Shown: piece after piece, positions 39,315 to 48,900 of the stretch
How positions within the stretch are numbered: position 1 is the stretch's first letter
How the letters are laid out: each line of letters opens with the position of its first letter
DNA from: Actinomycetota bacterium
GTDB taxonomy: Bacteria; Actinomycetota; Actinomycetes; Nanopelagicales; Nanopelagicaceae
Assembly: GCA_003569265.1 (NCBI GenBank)
Contig: BGON01000001.1
Coordinates: forward strand, 124,001 to 188,000
Length of the DNA: 64,000 nt
Reading direction: 5' to 3'
Program-made: the position numbers and the translations under genes
Notes under the pieces: model-generated
Database searches by the model: none
What the model was told of the DNA's origin: nothing
What the model saw: the letters and a program-made list of their open reading frames with translations, nothing else

Positions 39315-39376
39315 AAGAGTTTCCTTTCGTTGGTGGGTCAAGGCTACTTCAGAGATATAGCAACTGGCTAGTCGAT

Positions 39377-39382
39377 TACTCT
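39377..39382 (+). promoter_or_regulatory. Candidate leaderless -10 element for thiL
   Basis: TACTCT ends 7 bases before the thiL ATG at 39390. The gap TATCACT has no ribosome binding site. No TPP riboswitch-like structure fits this short spacer. Confidence 0.55.
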
Positions 39383-39389
39383 TATCACT

Positions 39390-40310
39390 ATGACCTTAAA
39401 TGAAGCCCAGATAATCGGCGCACTTGCCGAGATCTTTGGCAATGGCCACCGAGGCGTTCAGGTTGGAATCGGCGATGACGCTGCAGTTGTTACTACCGGC
39501 AAACAAAGCGTGATTACAACCGATATGGCAGTTGAAGGGACTCACTTTAATTGCCAGTGGTCAGGTGCTTTTGAGATTGGCCGAAAGATTACGGCTGCAA
39601 ACCTTGCAGATATCTATGCAATGGGTGCCACACCTACCTATCTAGTAGCAGCCCTTACTTTGACTGGCGATGAGTCCATGGAGTGGATTTCTGAACTAGC
39701 ACAAGGAATTAAACATGAGGCCAGTAGTTGCGGGGCAGTAGTGGTGGGCGGAGATTTAGCGCGCGGTCCAGTGAAAGTAATTTCAATGAGTGCTCTGGGT
39801 GAAGTAGAAAAGGTAGTTACGCGATCTGGTGCACAAGTAGGAGATTCAATCTATGTATCATCACTTCCGGGTTGGTCTGCAGCTGGTCTTGCAAGTGTTG
39901 AGAAAACTGAGTTAAGTGATTTAGAAAGCTATGCGGTGGAAGAGTTTTGTGCACCCACTCTTGATTATTCGATGGCAGTTGCCTTTGCAAATAAAGGTGC
40001 TCATGCCATGTGTGATGTTAGTGATGCATTAGTTATCCAAGCAGAGCAGCTAGCTGCATCATCTGGTGTGCAATTAGTCTTTGATGCCAAGGCTTTTAAG
40101 GCAAGTGAAGAGTTTGCACAATTATCAGAGCTAGCAGATGCATCAGGTGTAGATGTCTGGCAGTGGATATTTGCTGGGGGAGAAGATCATGTTTTCCTGG
40201 CCACAGGTAAGGAATTGCCTGGGCTGTGCGTGGGTGTGGTTAAGGCTGGCAGTGGAGTAATTGGTTTAGAAATGAAAAAAGCGCCAGATACCTGGCGCCA
40301 TTTCAGTTAA
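39390..40310 (+). CDS. thiL: Thiamine-monophosphate kinase
   Basis: ThiL phosphorylates thiamine monophosphate to the active cofactor thiamine diphosphate. The 306-residue product has the N-terminal GIGDDAAVV, TTDMAVEGTHF, NLADIYAMGATPTYLVAALT and GGDLARGPVKVISMSALGE motifs of the PurM-like fold. The DVSDALVIQAEQLAASSGV and AGGEDHVFLA segments complete the active site. The last codons contain the terminator of convergent rpmB, 11 bases away. Confidence 0.95.
   Translation: MTLNEAQIIGALAEIFGNGHRGVQVGIGDDAAVVTTGKQSVITTDMAVEGTHFNCQWSGAFEIGRKITAANLADIYAMGATPTYLVAALTLTGDESMEWISELAQGIKHEASSCGAVVVGGDLARGPVKVISMSALGEVEKVVTRSGAQVGDSIYVSSLPGWSAAGLASVEKTELSDLESYAVEEFCAPTLDYSMAVAFANKGAHAMCDVSDALVIQAEQLAASSGVQLVFDAKAFKASEEFAQLSELADASGVDVWQWIFAGGEDHVFLATGKELPGLCVGVVKAGSGVIGLEMKKAPDTWRHFS
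40275..40298 (-). terminator. rpmB terminator embedded in the thiL coding sequence
   Basis: GCGCCAG (40281-40287) and CTGGCGC (40292-40298) form a perfect 7-bp stem with loop ATAC. On the minus strand the stem is followed by six T residues (40280-40275), making an intrinsic terminator for rpmB. It lies wholly within the final codons of thiL. Confidence 0.85.
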
Positions 40311-40320
40311 GCAAAATTAG

Positions 40321-40506
40321 TTAGCGTGTAATTTTTCCAGCCTTGAGGCATGAAGTACAGACGTTTTGACGCTTTGTGTTTCCGTTAACCAAGGTACGGA
40401 TGCGCTGAATATTTGGATTCCAGCGGCGACGTGTCTTTACCTGAGAGTGTGAAACGTTATTGCCAAAGCTGGGCCCTTTGCCACAGATATCGCATGTTGA
40501 TGCCAC
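40321..40506 (-). CDS. rpmB: 50S ribosomal protein L28
   Basis: This is a 61-residue L28: MASTCDICGKGPSFGNNVSH, then TRRRWNPNIQRI and a basic C-terminus. A CxxC pair (residues 5 and 8) plus a CTSC near the end form a complete zinc-type (C+) version. The GTG start at 40506 follows AGGAG with 7 bases spacing. A longer frame reaching 40554 has no matching N-terminus. It is divergent from recG and ends against thiL. Confidence 0.96.
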   Translation of the reverse strand: MASTCDICGKGPSFGNNVSHSQVKTRRRWNPNIQRIRTLVNGNTKRQNVCTSCLKAGKITR

Positions 40507-40663
40507 AGCGGTACTCCTCTTATATGTGAAGGTAAGTAAGTCCTTAACGGACAAGGCGAAAGGGTATCGCGAACGTAGGGGCTGACGCCAATCAAGGCAA
40601 AATCACGCTTTATTGCCTGCCTCTGAGCCTGAAATGTTCCACGGCTTGCACGCCACAGTGCGA

Positions 40664-40669
40664 GAGAAT
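40664..40669 (+). promoter_or_regulatory. Candidate leaderless -10 element for recG
   Basis: GAGAAT ends 6 bases before ATG 40676. It departs from TANNNT at the first base, so support is moderate. Confidence 0.4.
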
Positions 40670-40675
40670 GCCACC

Positions 40676-42846
40676 ATGGCAGATCTTGAAAGCAAACTCT
40701 CCTCAGTTATAGGAGATCGCACTGCCAAAGTTCTCGCCGATACTTTTGACATAAGAACCGTTGGCGATTTGATGCGCCACTATCCACGCAGGTATTTAGT
40801 GCGAGGAGAGCTCTCAGATATTTCAGAGTTAGTAGAAGGTGATGAAGTAACTATTCTGGCTGAAGTACTCAGCTCAACAAATAGACCGTTGCGCGGGCGC
40901 AAGGGAAGTATTTTCGAAGTTGTCGTTACCGATGGAAGCGACAAGCTCTCACTCACCTTCTTCAATCAAGCGTGGAGGGAAAAAGAGTTAAAGGTGGGTC
41001 GTCAGGGATTATTTGCAGGCAAAGTGGGCGTATTCAATGGCAAGAAGCAGCTAGCCCATCCAGATTACGAAATGATTCCAGATGGCAATGATGTTGATGC
41101 AGCTGCGAGCTCTTTTGCAGGAAAGTATCTTCCTGTTTATCCCGCAAGTGCCAAGATGCCATCGTGGAAGATTTCTAAATGCGTTGAGATGGCAATTGAT
41201 TCACTCGATGAAGTGGAAGATTTTCTACCTGAGCACATACGAAGCAGCTTTGGCTATCCCACTCTGCACCAAGGATTAGTGCAGCTGCACCGCCCAGCAG
41301 ATCTAGATTCAGCTGAAAGTGCACGTGAGCGTCTAACTTTTGATGAAGCTTTCCTGTTGCAGTCGCTATTGGTTTTGCGGCGCAATGAGTTAAGAAAACT
41401 CAATACCACTTCTCGCAAAGTGATTAAGGGCGGAGTTCTTGATTCATTTGATGCCTCATTGCCTTTCCAATTAACTGGGGGGCAAAAGGCGGTATGTGCG
41501 CAAATTGAAGGTGATTTAGCCCAAGACCATCCCATGCACCGTTTACTGCAAGGTGAAGTCGGTTCCGGCAAAACAATTGTTGCACTGCGTGCGATGTTGG
41601 CAGTTGTTGATAGCGGGGGACAAGCAGCCCTGCTTGCACCTACTGAAGTCTTAGCAGCGCAACATCTACGCACAATCAAAAAATTTCTTGGGCCCTTAGC
41701 CCAAGGTGGAACGCTGGGATCAGAAGAAGGTGCAACACAAATAACTTTAATTACTGGTTCTCAAAGCGCTGCAGCGCGCAAAGCAGCCCTTGCTCTTGCT
41801 GCTTCCGGAGATGCTGGAATAGTTATTGGCACACATGCATTACTCGGTGAAAAGGTTGAATTTAAAGATTTAGGCTTAATTGTTGTCGATGAGCAGCACC
41901 GCTTTGGTGTGGAACAACGCGATGCCTTAAAAGAAAAAGCACAAAAGCCTCCACATTTACTTGTCATGACAGCAACACCGATTCCTCGCACAGTTGCTAT
42001 GACAGTCTTTGGTGATTTAGATGTTTCAACTTTGCGCGAACTTCCACTGGGTCGCCAGCCGATAACAACGCATGTGATTCCTGTGATGGAGAAGCCAACA
42101 TATTTGGAGCGTGCTTGGGCACGCATCCGAGAAGAAGTAGGACAAGGACATCAGGCATATGTTGTGGCACCGCGTATTGCCGCCGGAAGTGATGAAACGC
42201 TGATATTGATTTTCTCTTTGGTACAGAATCTAGTGATATTGCCTCAGTTGAAGAGCTGGCACCGCGCCTGCATGCTGGCGATTTAGCGGGATTGCGCGTT
42301 GCAATGCTGCATGGGCGCCTTAGCACGGAAGAAAAAGAAAGCACTATGAAGGCCTTTGCCGGCGGAGAGATAGATGTTTTGGTGTCAACGACAGTTATTG
42401 AGGTCGGTGTGGATGTTGCAAATGCAACGATTATGGTGGTTATGGATGCTGATCGCTTTGGAGTTTCACAGCTTCACCAGTTGCGCGGTCGTGTGGGTCG
42501 CGGAACTTCACCGGGCCTATGTTTGCTCGTAACAAATGCCATTGCCGAAACTCCAGCACGCGAACGCTTAGATGCTGTGGCTGGCACTGTTGATGGCTTT
42601 GAACTCTCTCGTATCGATCTTGAACAGCGCCGCGAAGGTGATGTATTAGGTGCATCCCAATCTGGAACTCAGTCACACCTGCGCTTGCTTCGAGTACTGC
42701 GCGATGAAGAGTTAATCGAAAAGGCTAGGACTGCTGCGCAGGATTTGATTGCGACATCACTGGATCTAACAAGTTATCCTGGGCTTAAGAAAGAGTTAAG
42801 CGCTATGGCTAATGATATGGCCGTAGATTATTTAGATAAGGGTTAA
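40676..42846 (+). pseudogene. recG: ATP-dependent DNA helicase RecG, broken by one frameshift
   Basis: RecG remodels stalled replication forks and branched DNA. The first part (40676-42286) has the wedge/OB domain, LQGEVGSGKT (Walker A), VVDEQHRFGVEQR (DExH) and TATPIPRT. After VVAPRIAAGSDE the frame runs into unrelated sequence and stops at 42286. The missing continuation, DIDFLFGTESSDIASVEEL leading to helicase motifs RGRVGRG and a normal C-terminus, is in the -1 frame, open from 42196 to 42846. One missing base near 42195-42200 (GAAACGCTG) explains it. The remainder of the protein is intact and well conserved, so this is either a very recent mutation or a sequence error. Confidence 0.9.
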
Positions 42847-42850
42847 TGAG

Positions 42851-43429
42851 TTGAGAATCATTGCAGGGGTAGCTAAAGGTCGCACATTGGGCACAGTTGC
42901 CGGTGCTACACGCCCAACTTCAGATCGTGCACGCGAAGGTTTATTTTCATCCCTACTTTCAGAGTTCGGTGATTTTCTAGGCCTTCACGTTTTAGATTTA
43001 TTTGGAGGATCTGGCGCAATTGCACTTGAGGCTCTCTCACGCGGTGCAACTCTGGTTCATATCGTTGAAAAAGATCCTGAGGCACAAAAAACTATTGAGA
43101 ATAACTATGAGCTGGTCAATAAGAATAAGCCTGCAGGAAAGTTTCACCTCTACTCAATGTCAGCCCAGAGATTTGTGACCGATGCACCTAAAGAGAAGTA
43201 CCACATTGTTTATGTTGATCCACCATTTGACTTTTCAGATGCAGAAGTTGAAGAGATTTTAAGTAAGTTGCATGCAGGCACTTTCCTGAAAGATGATGCG
43301 GTGATTGCAGTTGAGCGCACGGCAAAGCGTTCAAATTTTTCATGGCCAGAAGGCTTTAGCGCAGTGCGCGAACGCAACTATGGGCAGGCCACGATTTTCT
43401 ATGGCAATTACACGCCTGAGAATGGATAA
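42851..43429 (+). CDS. rsmD: 16S rRNA (guanine(966)-N(2))-methyltransferase
   Basis: RsmD methylates G966 of 16S rRNA. The 192-residue product has the N-terminal MRIIAGVAKGRTL, RPTSDRAREGLFSSL, the SAM-binding LDLFGGSGAIALEALSRGA and the catalytic VYVDPPFDF (DPPF type). It starts with TTG at 42851, four bases after the recG stop, giving exactly the family start. It is followed by coaD, the usual partner. Confidence 0.95.
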   Translation: MRIIAGVAKGRTLGTVAGATRPTSDRAREGLFSSLLSEFGDFLGLHVLDLFGGSGAIALEALSRGATLVHIVEKDPEAQKTIENNYELVNKNKPAGKFHLYSMSAQRFVTDAPKEKYHIVYVDPPFDFSDAEVEEILSKLHAGTFLKDDAVIAVERTAKRSNFSWPEGFSAVRERNYGQATIFYGNYTPENG

Positions 43430-43445
43430 CTGACCCATCTCTTGC

Positions 43446-43451
43446 TAGCGT
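43446..43451 (+). promoter_or_regulatory. Candidate leaderless -10 element for coaD
   Basis: TAGCGT ends 7 bases before the coaD ATG at 43459. The gap TTAGGCC has at best a weak ribosome binding site. Confidence 0.45.
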
Positions 43452-43458
43452 TTAGGCC

Positions 43459-43938
43459 ATGAGACGCGCGGTTTGTCCTGGCTCCTTTGATCCAATCACA
43501 TTTGGTCATCTCGACATCATTTCTCGCGCCAGTGCCCACTTTGATCATGTGGTTATTGCAGTGCTTGAGAATCGCACAAAATCATCACTTTTTACAGTTG
43601 ATGAGCGCATTGAAATGATCCGTGAAACTACCTCTCACTTAACTAATGTGAGCGTTGATTCATGGTCGGGTTTGCTCGTTGACTACTGCAAGAGCAATTC
43701 GATTCAAGCCATCGTTAAGGGATTGCGCGCAGTGAGCGATTTTGATTATGAGCTTCAAATGGCCCAAGTAAATCTGCAAGGCTCAGGGGTTGAAACCATG
43801 TTTATGGCAACTGCTCCAACTCACTCATTCTTATCTTCATCATTAGTTAAAGAGCTCGCCCATTACGGGGGAGATGTTTCCACGATGGTGCCAGCATCGA
43901 TAAATGCAGCGCTCAAAGTTCGAGTAGGCGGGAAGTAA
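43459..43938 (+). CDS. coaD: Phosphopantetheine adenylyltransferase
   Basis: CoaD makes dephospho-CoA from phosphopantetheine and ATP, the penultimate step of coenzyme A synthesis. The 159-residue product has PGSFDPITFGHLDII (the TxGH nucleotide motif), VVIAVLENRTKSSLFTVDER, VKGLRAVSDFDYELQMA and the SSSLVKELA segment. It lies three bases before the next gene, so the two are probably co-transcribed. Confidence 0.97.
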   Translation: MRRAVCPGSFDPITFGHLDIISRASAHFDHVVIAVLENRTKSSLFTVDERIEMIRETTSHLTNVSVDSWSGLLVDYCKSNSIQAIVKGLRAVSDFDYELQMAQVNLQGSGVETMFMATAPTHSFLSSSLVKELAHYGGDVSTMVPASINAALKVRVGGK

Positions 43939-43941
43939 AAA

Positions 43942-44424
43942 ATGGATTCAGTTGAAAAGTTAACATCTGCAATCACCATGGTTGAAGAAGCACGTGGTGT
44001 TCCACTTTCAGCTAGCTGTGTTGTTCACCGTGGTGAGATGTTAGAACTTCTAGATGAGGCCCGCGAAGCACTTCCAAATGATCTTGAATCAGCACAAAAA
44101 CTTATCGCGGCCCGTGATGCCATCATTGAAGAAGGTCGTGTTAGCGCTGAGCAGATGATCGCTATGGCAAGAGAAGATGTGGCCAGAATGGTTGAGCAAA
44201 CTTCTATCGTGCAGATGGCACGTGATGAAGCGCGTAAGATTTTGGATGAAGCGCGGGCATTAGGTGATCAAGAAAAGCAAGAAGTTGAGGAATACATTGA
44301 TGGCCGCTTGGCTACTTTGGAAGTAATTTTGAATAAGACTCAAGATGCAGTTGCACGCGGGCGTGAGCGTCTAGGCGGTGCAAATGATAAAGATGTTCTG
44401 TCTCAACTCTCCGATGCCGACTAA
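43942..44424 (+). CDS. SepIVA-like coiled-coil (DivIVA-type) protein
   Basis: This 160-residue, charged, alpha-helical protein has a short globular start (SVEKLTSAITMVEEARGVPL, SASCVVHRGEMLELLDEARE). A long heptad-rich coil follows, with EQMIAMAREDVARMVEQ and ARDEARKILDEARALG. The sequence style and the position upstream of DUF177-rpmF-rnc match Rv2927c (SepIVA), a DivIVA-like septation factor of mycobacteria. The function here is inferred from that relation. Confidence 0.8.
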   Translation: MDSVEKLTSAITMVEEARGVPLSASCVVHRGEMLELLDEAREALPNDLESAQKLIAARDAIIEEGRVSAEQMIAMAREDVARMVEQTSIVQMARDEARKILDEARALGDQEKQEVEEYIDGRLATLEVILNKTQDAVARGRERLGGANDKDVLSQLSDAD

Positions 44425-44429
44425 CTCCC

Positions 44430-44996
44430 ATGGCACGCTTACCGGAGCCTTTTAAGTTAAATACATATGAACTTGCACGTCGTGCAGGGGAGATGAAGGA
44501 ATACGAGCTCGATATAGAACTGCTTGAAAAACTGGGAGTTGAACTCATATCCGTGCCTGCTGGGGAAGTAATTGAGGTTGATGCCCGCCTGGAGTCAGTT
44601 ACTGAGGGCATATTGCTCACTGCAGAAATCTTCGCCATTGCTAAAGGCGAATGCACCCGGTGCCTTGATGCAGTAGAAGTAGAGATCGAGCGAAAAGTTC
44701 AAGAGCTGTACTACTACGCCCAAAAGTTAGAGCGCCCAAAGAAGAAGAAAAAGAGTGATGATGAAGATGATTTAGGTGAAGATGATGAGTTGATGATGGA
44801 TGGTGACATTATGGATTTAGAGCCACCTATTCGAGATGCCATCGTTCTAGATCTTCCGATTAATCCATTATGTAGTGATGATTGCTTAGGGCTGTGCCCC
44901 GAATGTGGTGGCAAGTGGGCCGAGCTGCCTGGTGATCACGCTCATGAGGTGGTTGATGCCCGCTGGGCGGGTTTGAAGGGGCTAGATCTGGAGTAA
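44430..44996 (+). CDS. DUF177 (YceD) family protein
   Basis: This 188-residue member of the YceD/DUF177 family is almost always encoded directly before rpmF. Cysteine pairs CTRCLDAVE and CLGLCPECGG suggest metal binding. An acidic/lysine insert (KKKKKSDDEDDLGEDDELMM) separates the two halves. In plants a homologue is needed for 23S rRNA accumulation, so a role in large-subunit assembly is likely but not proved. rpmF starts 92 bases downstream. Confidence 0.92.
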   Translation: MARLPEPFKLNTYELARRAGEMKEYELDIELLEKLGVELISVPAGEVIEVDARLESVTEGILLTAEIFAIAKGECTRCLDAVEVEIERKVQELYYYAQKLERPKKKKKSDDEDDLGEDDELMMDGDIMDLEPPIRDAIVLDLPINPLCSDDCLGLCPECGGKWAELPGDHAHEVVDARWAGLKGLDLE

Positions 44997-45088
44997 GGGG
45001 GCCGATTTCAAGAATTAGGCTTTTTGGGGGATACTTACCCCTTGCAGCCACCGCTGCTTTTAGAGATAGATAAGAAGAGGTTCGAACA

Positions 45089-45262
45089 GTGCCAGTACCA
45101 AAGCGAAAAATGTCGCGTTCAAAGACGCGCTCACGCCGTAGCCAGTGGAAGACAACTGCTGCCTCTTTAGCAACATGCGGACAATGCCAATCTCCAAAGC
45201 TTCAACACACAGCATGTCCAACATGCGGTACTTATAACCGCCGCCAAGTTCTAGAGGTTTGA
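45089..45262 (+). CDS. rpmF: 50S ribosomal protein L32
   Basis: This 57-residue protein reads VPVPKRKMSRSKTRSRRSQW, then a zinc ribbon with CGQC and CPTCG, ending NRRQVLEV. It is the zinc-binding form of L32. The GTG start at 45089 lies behind AGAGG (45076-45080). The TGA stop overlaps or nearly touches the frame of rnc. Confidence 0.95.
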   Translation: MPVPKRKMSRSKTRSRRSQWKTTAASLATCGQCQSPKLQHTACPTCGTYNRRQVLEV

Positions 45263-45273
45263 TCGTTAGTTCC

Positions 45274-45951
45274 ATGCTCAATGAAGCGCTGGGGGTTGAA
45301 ATTGAACCCTCACTTCTCGAGTTAGCTTTTACTCATCGCTCATTTGCATATGAATCTGCGAGTAAAGAGACTAATGAGCGTCTTGAATTTCTTGGAGATT
45401 CCGTTCTCGGTTTAATTGTTACCGAGGAGCTTTACAAGCGGTATCCAGATTTAGATGAATCACGTTTATCACCGCTGCGTTCGGGTGTTGTAAATATGCG
45501 TGCGCTCGCAGATATCGCGCGCACATTAGAACTTGGTCAATACATTCGCCTGGGTAAAGGTGAAGAAGTTACAAACGGGCGCGATAAAAACTCATTACTT
45601 GCCGATGCTCTAGAAGCCTTAATTGGAGCTATTTATCTTCAATGTGGCTTTGAGAAATGTACTGAAATAGTGAGCAGATTGATTGCAACAACTATGGATT
45701 CAGCCGTTGCACGCGGAGCTGGTTTAGATGGCAAGACAGCCCTTCAAGAGTTAGCGGCTAGCCTTGGAAGAGGTGCACCGGAGTATGTTGTTACTGAACA
45801 GGGCCCAGATCACGATAAAGATTTCACGGCTACAGCAATGGTTGCGGGAAACGCTGTGGCGGTGGGAACCGGAAAAAGCAAGCGAGAGGCTGAGCAAGTT
45901 GCTGCCCGAATTGCATATGAAACTCTAAAAACTGAGCTGCCCGAGCAGTAA
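45274..45951 (+). CDS. rnc: Ribonuclease III
   Basis: RNase III cuts double-stranded RNA in rRNA precursors and mRNA hairpins. The roughly 225-residue product has the signature NERLEFLGDSVLGLIV with the catalytic Glu/Asp, SLLADALEALIGAIYL, and a C-terminal double-stranded RNA-binding domain (GKTALQELAASLGRGAPEYV). The start is uncertain. ATG 45274 lacks a good ribosome binding site, TTG 45259 overlaps the rpmF stop, and ATC 45262 is four bases after AGAGG. Its possible target, the rpsO-pnp hairpin, is in the same window. Confidence 0.93.
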   Translation: MLNEALGVEIEPSLLELAFTHRSFAYESASKETNERLEFLGDSVLGLIVTEELYKRYPDLDESRLSPLRSGVVNMRALADIARTLELGQYIRLGKGEEVTNGRDKNSLLADALEALIGAIYLQCGFEKCTEIVSRLIATTMDSAVARGAGLDGKTALQELAASLGRGAPEYVVTEQGPDHDKDFTATAMVAGNAVAVGTGKSKREAEQVAARIAYETLKTELPEQ

Positions 45952-45979
45952 TTTCGCCAAAAACAAGCACGTGGCGCGA

Positions 45980-45985
45980 TAGGTT
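45980..45985 (+). promoter_or_regulatory. Candidate leaderless -10 element for smc
   Basis: TAGGTT ends 6 bases before the GTG start at 45992. No ribosome binding site is visible in the gap. Confidence 0.5.
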
Positions 45986-45991
45986 TACCGC

Positions 45992-48900
45992 GTGTATCTC
46001 AAGAGCATGACCCTCAAGGGCTTTAAGTCCTTTGCCTCTAGCACCACATTGCGTCTTGAGCCAGGTATTACATGCGTTGTTGGTCCTAACGGTTCGGGTA
46101 AAAGTAACGTCGTTGATGCCCTCACCTGGGTTATGGGTGAACAGGGTGCAAAATCCCTTCGCGGCGGCAAGATGGAAGATGTTATTTTCGCTGGAACAAG
46201 TGGTCGTGCACCACTTGGTCGCGCAGAAGTCTCACTCACAATCGATAACACTGATGGCGCACTGCCTATCGACTACACCGAAGTAACTATTTCACGCATT
46301 CTTTTCCGTAACGGTCAATCTGAATATCAAATTAATGGTGAAGCTTCTCGCTTGCTTGATATTCAAGAACTACTGAGCGACTCAGGTATTGGCCGCGAAA
46401 TGCACGTCATCGTTGGTCAAGGCCAACTCGATGCAATATTGATGGCAACTCCAGAGGAACGTCGCGGATTTATTGAAGAAGCTGCAGGAGTGCTCAAGCA
46501 CCGCAAGCGTAAAGAAAAAGCGTTGCGCAAACTTGATTCAATGCAAGCCAATATGGCGCGGGTTCAAGATCTAACTGCTTGAACTCCGCCGCCAACTTCG
46601 CCCACTAGGTAAGCAAGCAGAGGTCGCAAAGAAGGCGGCAACAATTCAGGCAGATCTACGCGATGCAAAGTTGCGCTTATTTGCCGATGATTTTATTTCA
46701 ATGTCTCGCACCTTAGATGCTGAGGTTGCAGATGAAACTGCTTTGCGCCAAAAGCGTGCAGAGGTTGATAGAGAACTTGAAGCAATTCGTTCTCGCGAAG
46801 AAGTACTCGACGCCCAATCAGCAGTTGAATCTCCATTACTTGTTCAAGCACAAGAGACTTACTACCAATTAAATTCTCTACGTGAAAAATTCCGTGGAAC
46901 ACAAAGCCTTGCACAAGAGCGCTCACGCTTTCTCAATGAAGAGGCTGAAGAAGCCCGCTCTGCGGGCCGTGATCCAGAAGCGTTAGAAAAAGAGGCGCAC
47001 GTTCTGCGCCAAGAGGAAAGTCATTTACGAAATAACATCAACGATGCGCGCACAGCGTTAGCTGCAGCAAGTTCTGCGCTTACAAGTGCTGAACAAGCGC
47101 TAAAGATGGATGAAGATAAAATCGCGGCAGCAATGCGCGCTATTGCAGATGCCCGCGAAGGTACTGCGCGCCAAGAGGGCCATATCAAATCACTTCAGGC
47201 ACGCCTTGAAGCAATAGCTGAAGAAATCGCACGTCTTACTAAAGCCCGTGATGATGCCCAACACCGCGTCGATAGCGCTTCACGTGAATATGCATCCTTT
47301 GAACTTGAAATCGCTAGCGCCGATTCTGGTGAACTAGGTCTTGATTCTGCATTTGAGAGTGCAAAGTCCACACTCGATGACTCTAAGACAAAACTAGGTG
47401 TGTTAGTTGACTCTGAGCGCGCAGCAGATCGTGAGAGAAATGCCATTGAATCTAAGTTAGAAGCAATGAAGTTAACCTCACAAAATCGTGATGGCGCATC
47501 AGCTCTTATGCGCGATTCACGTGGCGTTCACATTTTGGGCTCAATTGCCTCACTCATTGAAATTGATAATGGATGGGAATCGGCAGCAGCAGCCGCCCTT
47601 GGATCTTTGGCTGATGCAATTGTCGTTCAGGATTTATCGTCAGCTGTCACAGCGTTAACAACTCTTCGTGATCAAAACTTAGGCCAGGCAGACATCCTGG
47701 TATATGAAGCGGGTAACAGGGGAAATTCAAATATTCCTGCTGGTTTAAATGCGCTCTCCTCCCATATCCGCTCACATTCGATTGGTGATCTGATTTCATC
47801 GCTTCTGGCTTCAACTGTTGTCGCTGAAAATGCCAGAGATGCTGAAGCAATTCTTCTCTCACACCCATCAGTAACTGTTGTTACGCGTGATGGAGATGTG
47901 ATTACTAAGGTTCGTGCGCGTGGAGGTTCTAAATCTTCATCCTCTCTCATTGAGATTAAATCTTTGATTGAAAGCCTTGAAGTTAAGCTCACTGAAATTA
48001 CACACACATGCGATCGCCTAAAGTTCGAAATCGCAACTGCAACTACCGAGGTTACCGATTGTCAGGGATCATTTGATGTTGCACTCTCAAGGCTCAATGA
48101 ATCAGATGCCCGTATTGCATCTATTACTGAACAGTTAGCCGTTTCTGGCCAAAATATGAAATCGGCTGTAGCTGAAGTTGAACGACTCAACACCTCTATT
48201 TTGGAAGCAAGCTCGGCTAAAAGCCGTGATGAGGGCGAGCTAGTAATTGCCCAAAACCAACTGCATCAACAAGGTGTAGTTGAAGAACCTGATCACACAT
48301 TCACTGAAAATTTACGCAACGCTGTTTCACTGGCGCGCACGACTGAAGTTGAAGCGCGCTTAGCTGTTCGTACAATCGAAGAGCGCGTTGATTCAGTTGC
48401 AGCACGCGCTAAAGCCCTTGAAGATTCAGCACGCAATGAGCGTGAAGCCTCAGAGCGTGCCATTGTGCGTCGCGGTGCTCGCGCACGAGCAGCAGTAATA
48501 TCTCAAGCTATTGCCGAATCTGCTTATGAAGTTCTTATCCATATTGAGCGCTCTATTGCTAAAGCTGCAACCGAACGCGCCCGTCTTGAAGGATCAAGAA
48601 CTGCTAGAGATGGTGAAACTCTGACTGTGCGCGCACGTGGACGTGAATTGACTACCGAACTAGAACAACTAACCTCTAGTGTTCACAAAGATGAAATTGC
48701 CCGTGCGGAACAACGCATGCGTATTGAGACTCTTGAAAACAAGACGATGGAAGAGTTTGGTATCGACACCCAGGTCCTAGTTTCTGAATATGGGCCTGAT
48801 AAAGATGTTCCAACATTTTTTGAAAATGAAGCTGGTGAAATTGTCACAACTGAACTCATCCCATATCGCCGTGATCAACAGGAAAAGCGTTTAGCCTCAG

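Noticed and set aside
39315-39389. TPP riboswitch before thiL
   Set aside because: The spacer is too short and lacks the conserved THI-element core.
42180-42215. Programmed -1 frameshift in recG
   Set aside because: No slippery heptamer or clear downstream pseudoknot, and no known recoding in this gene.
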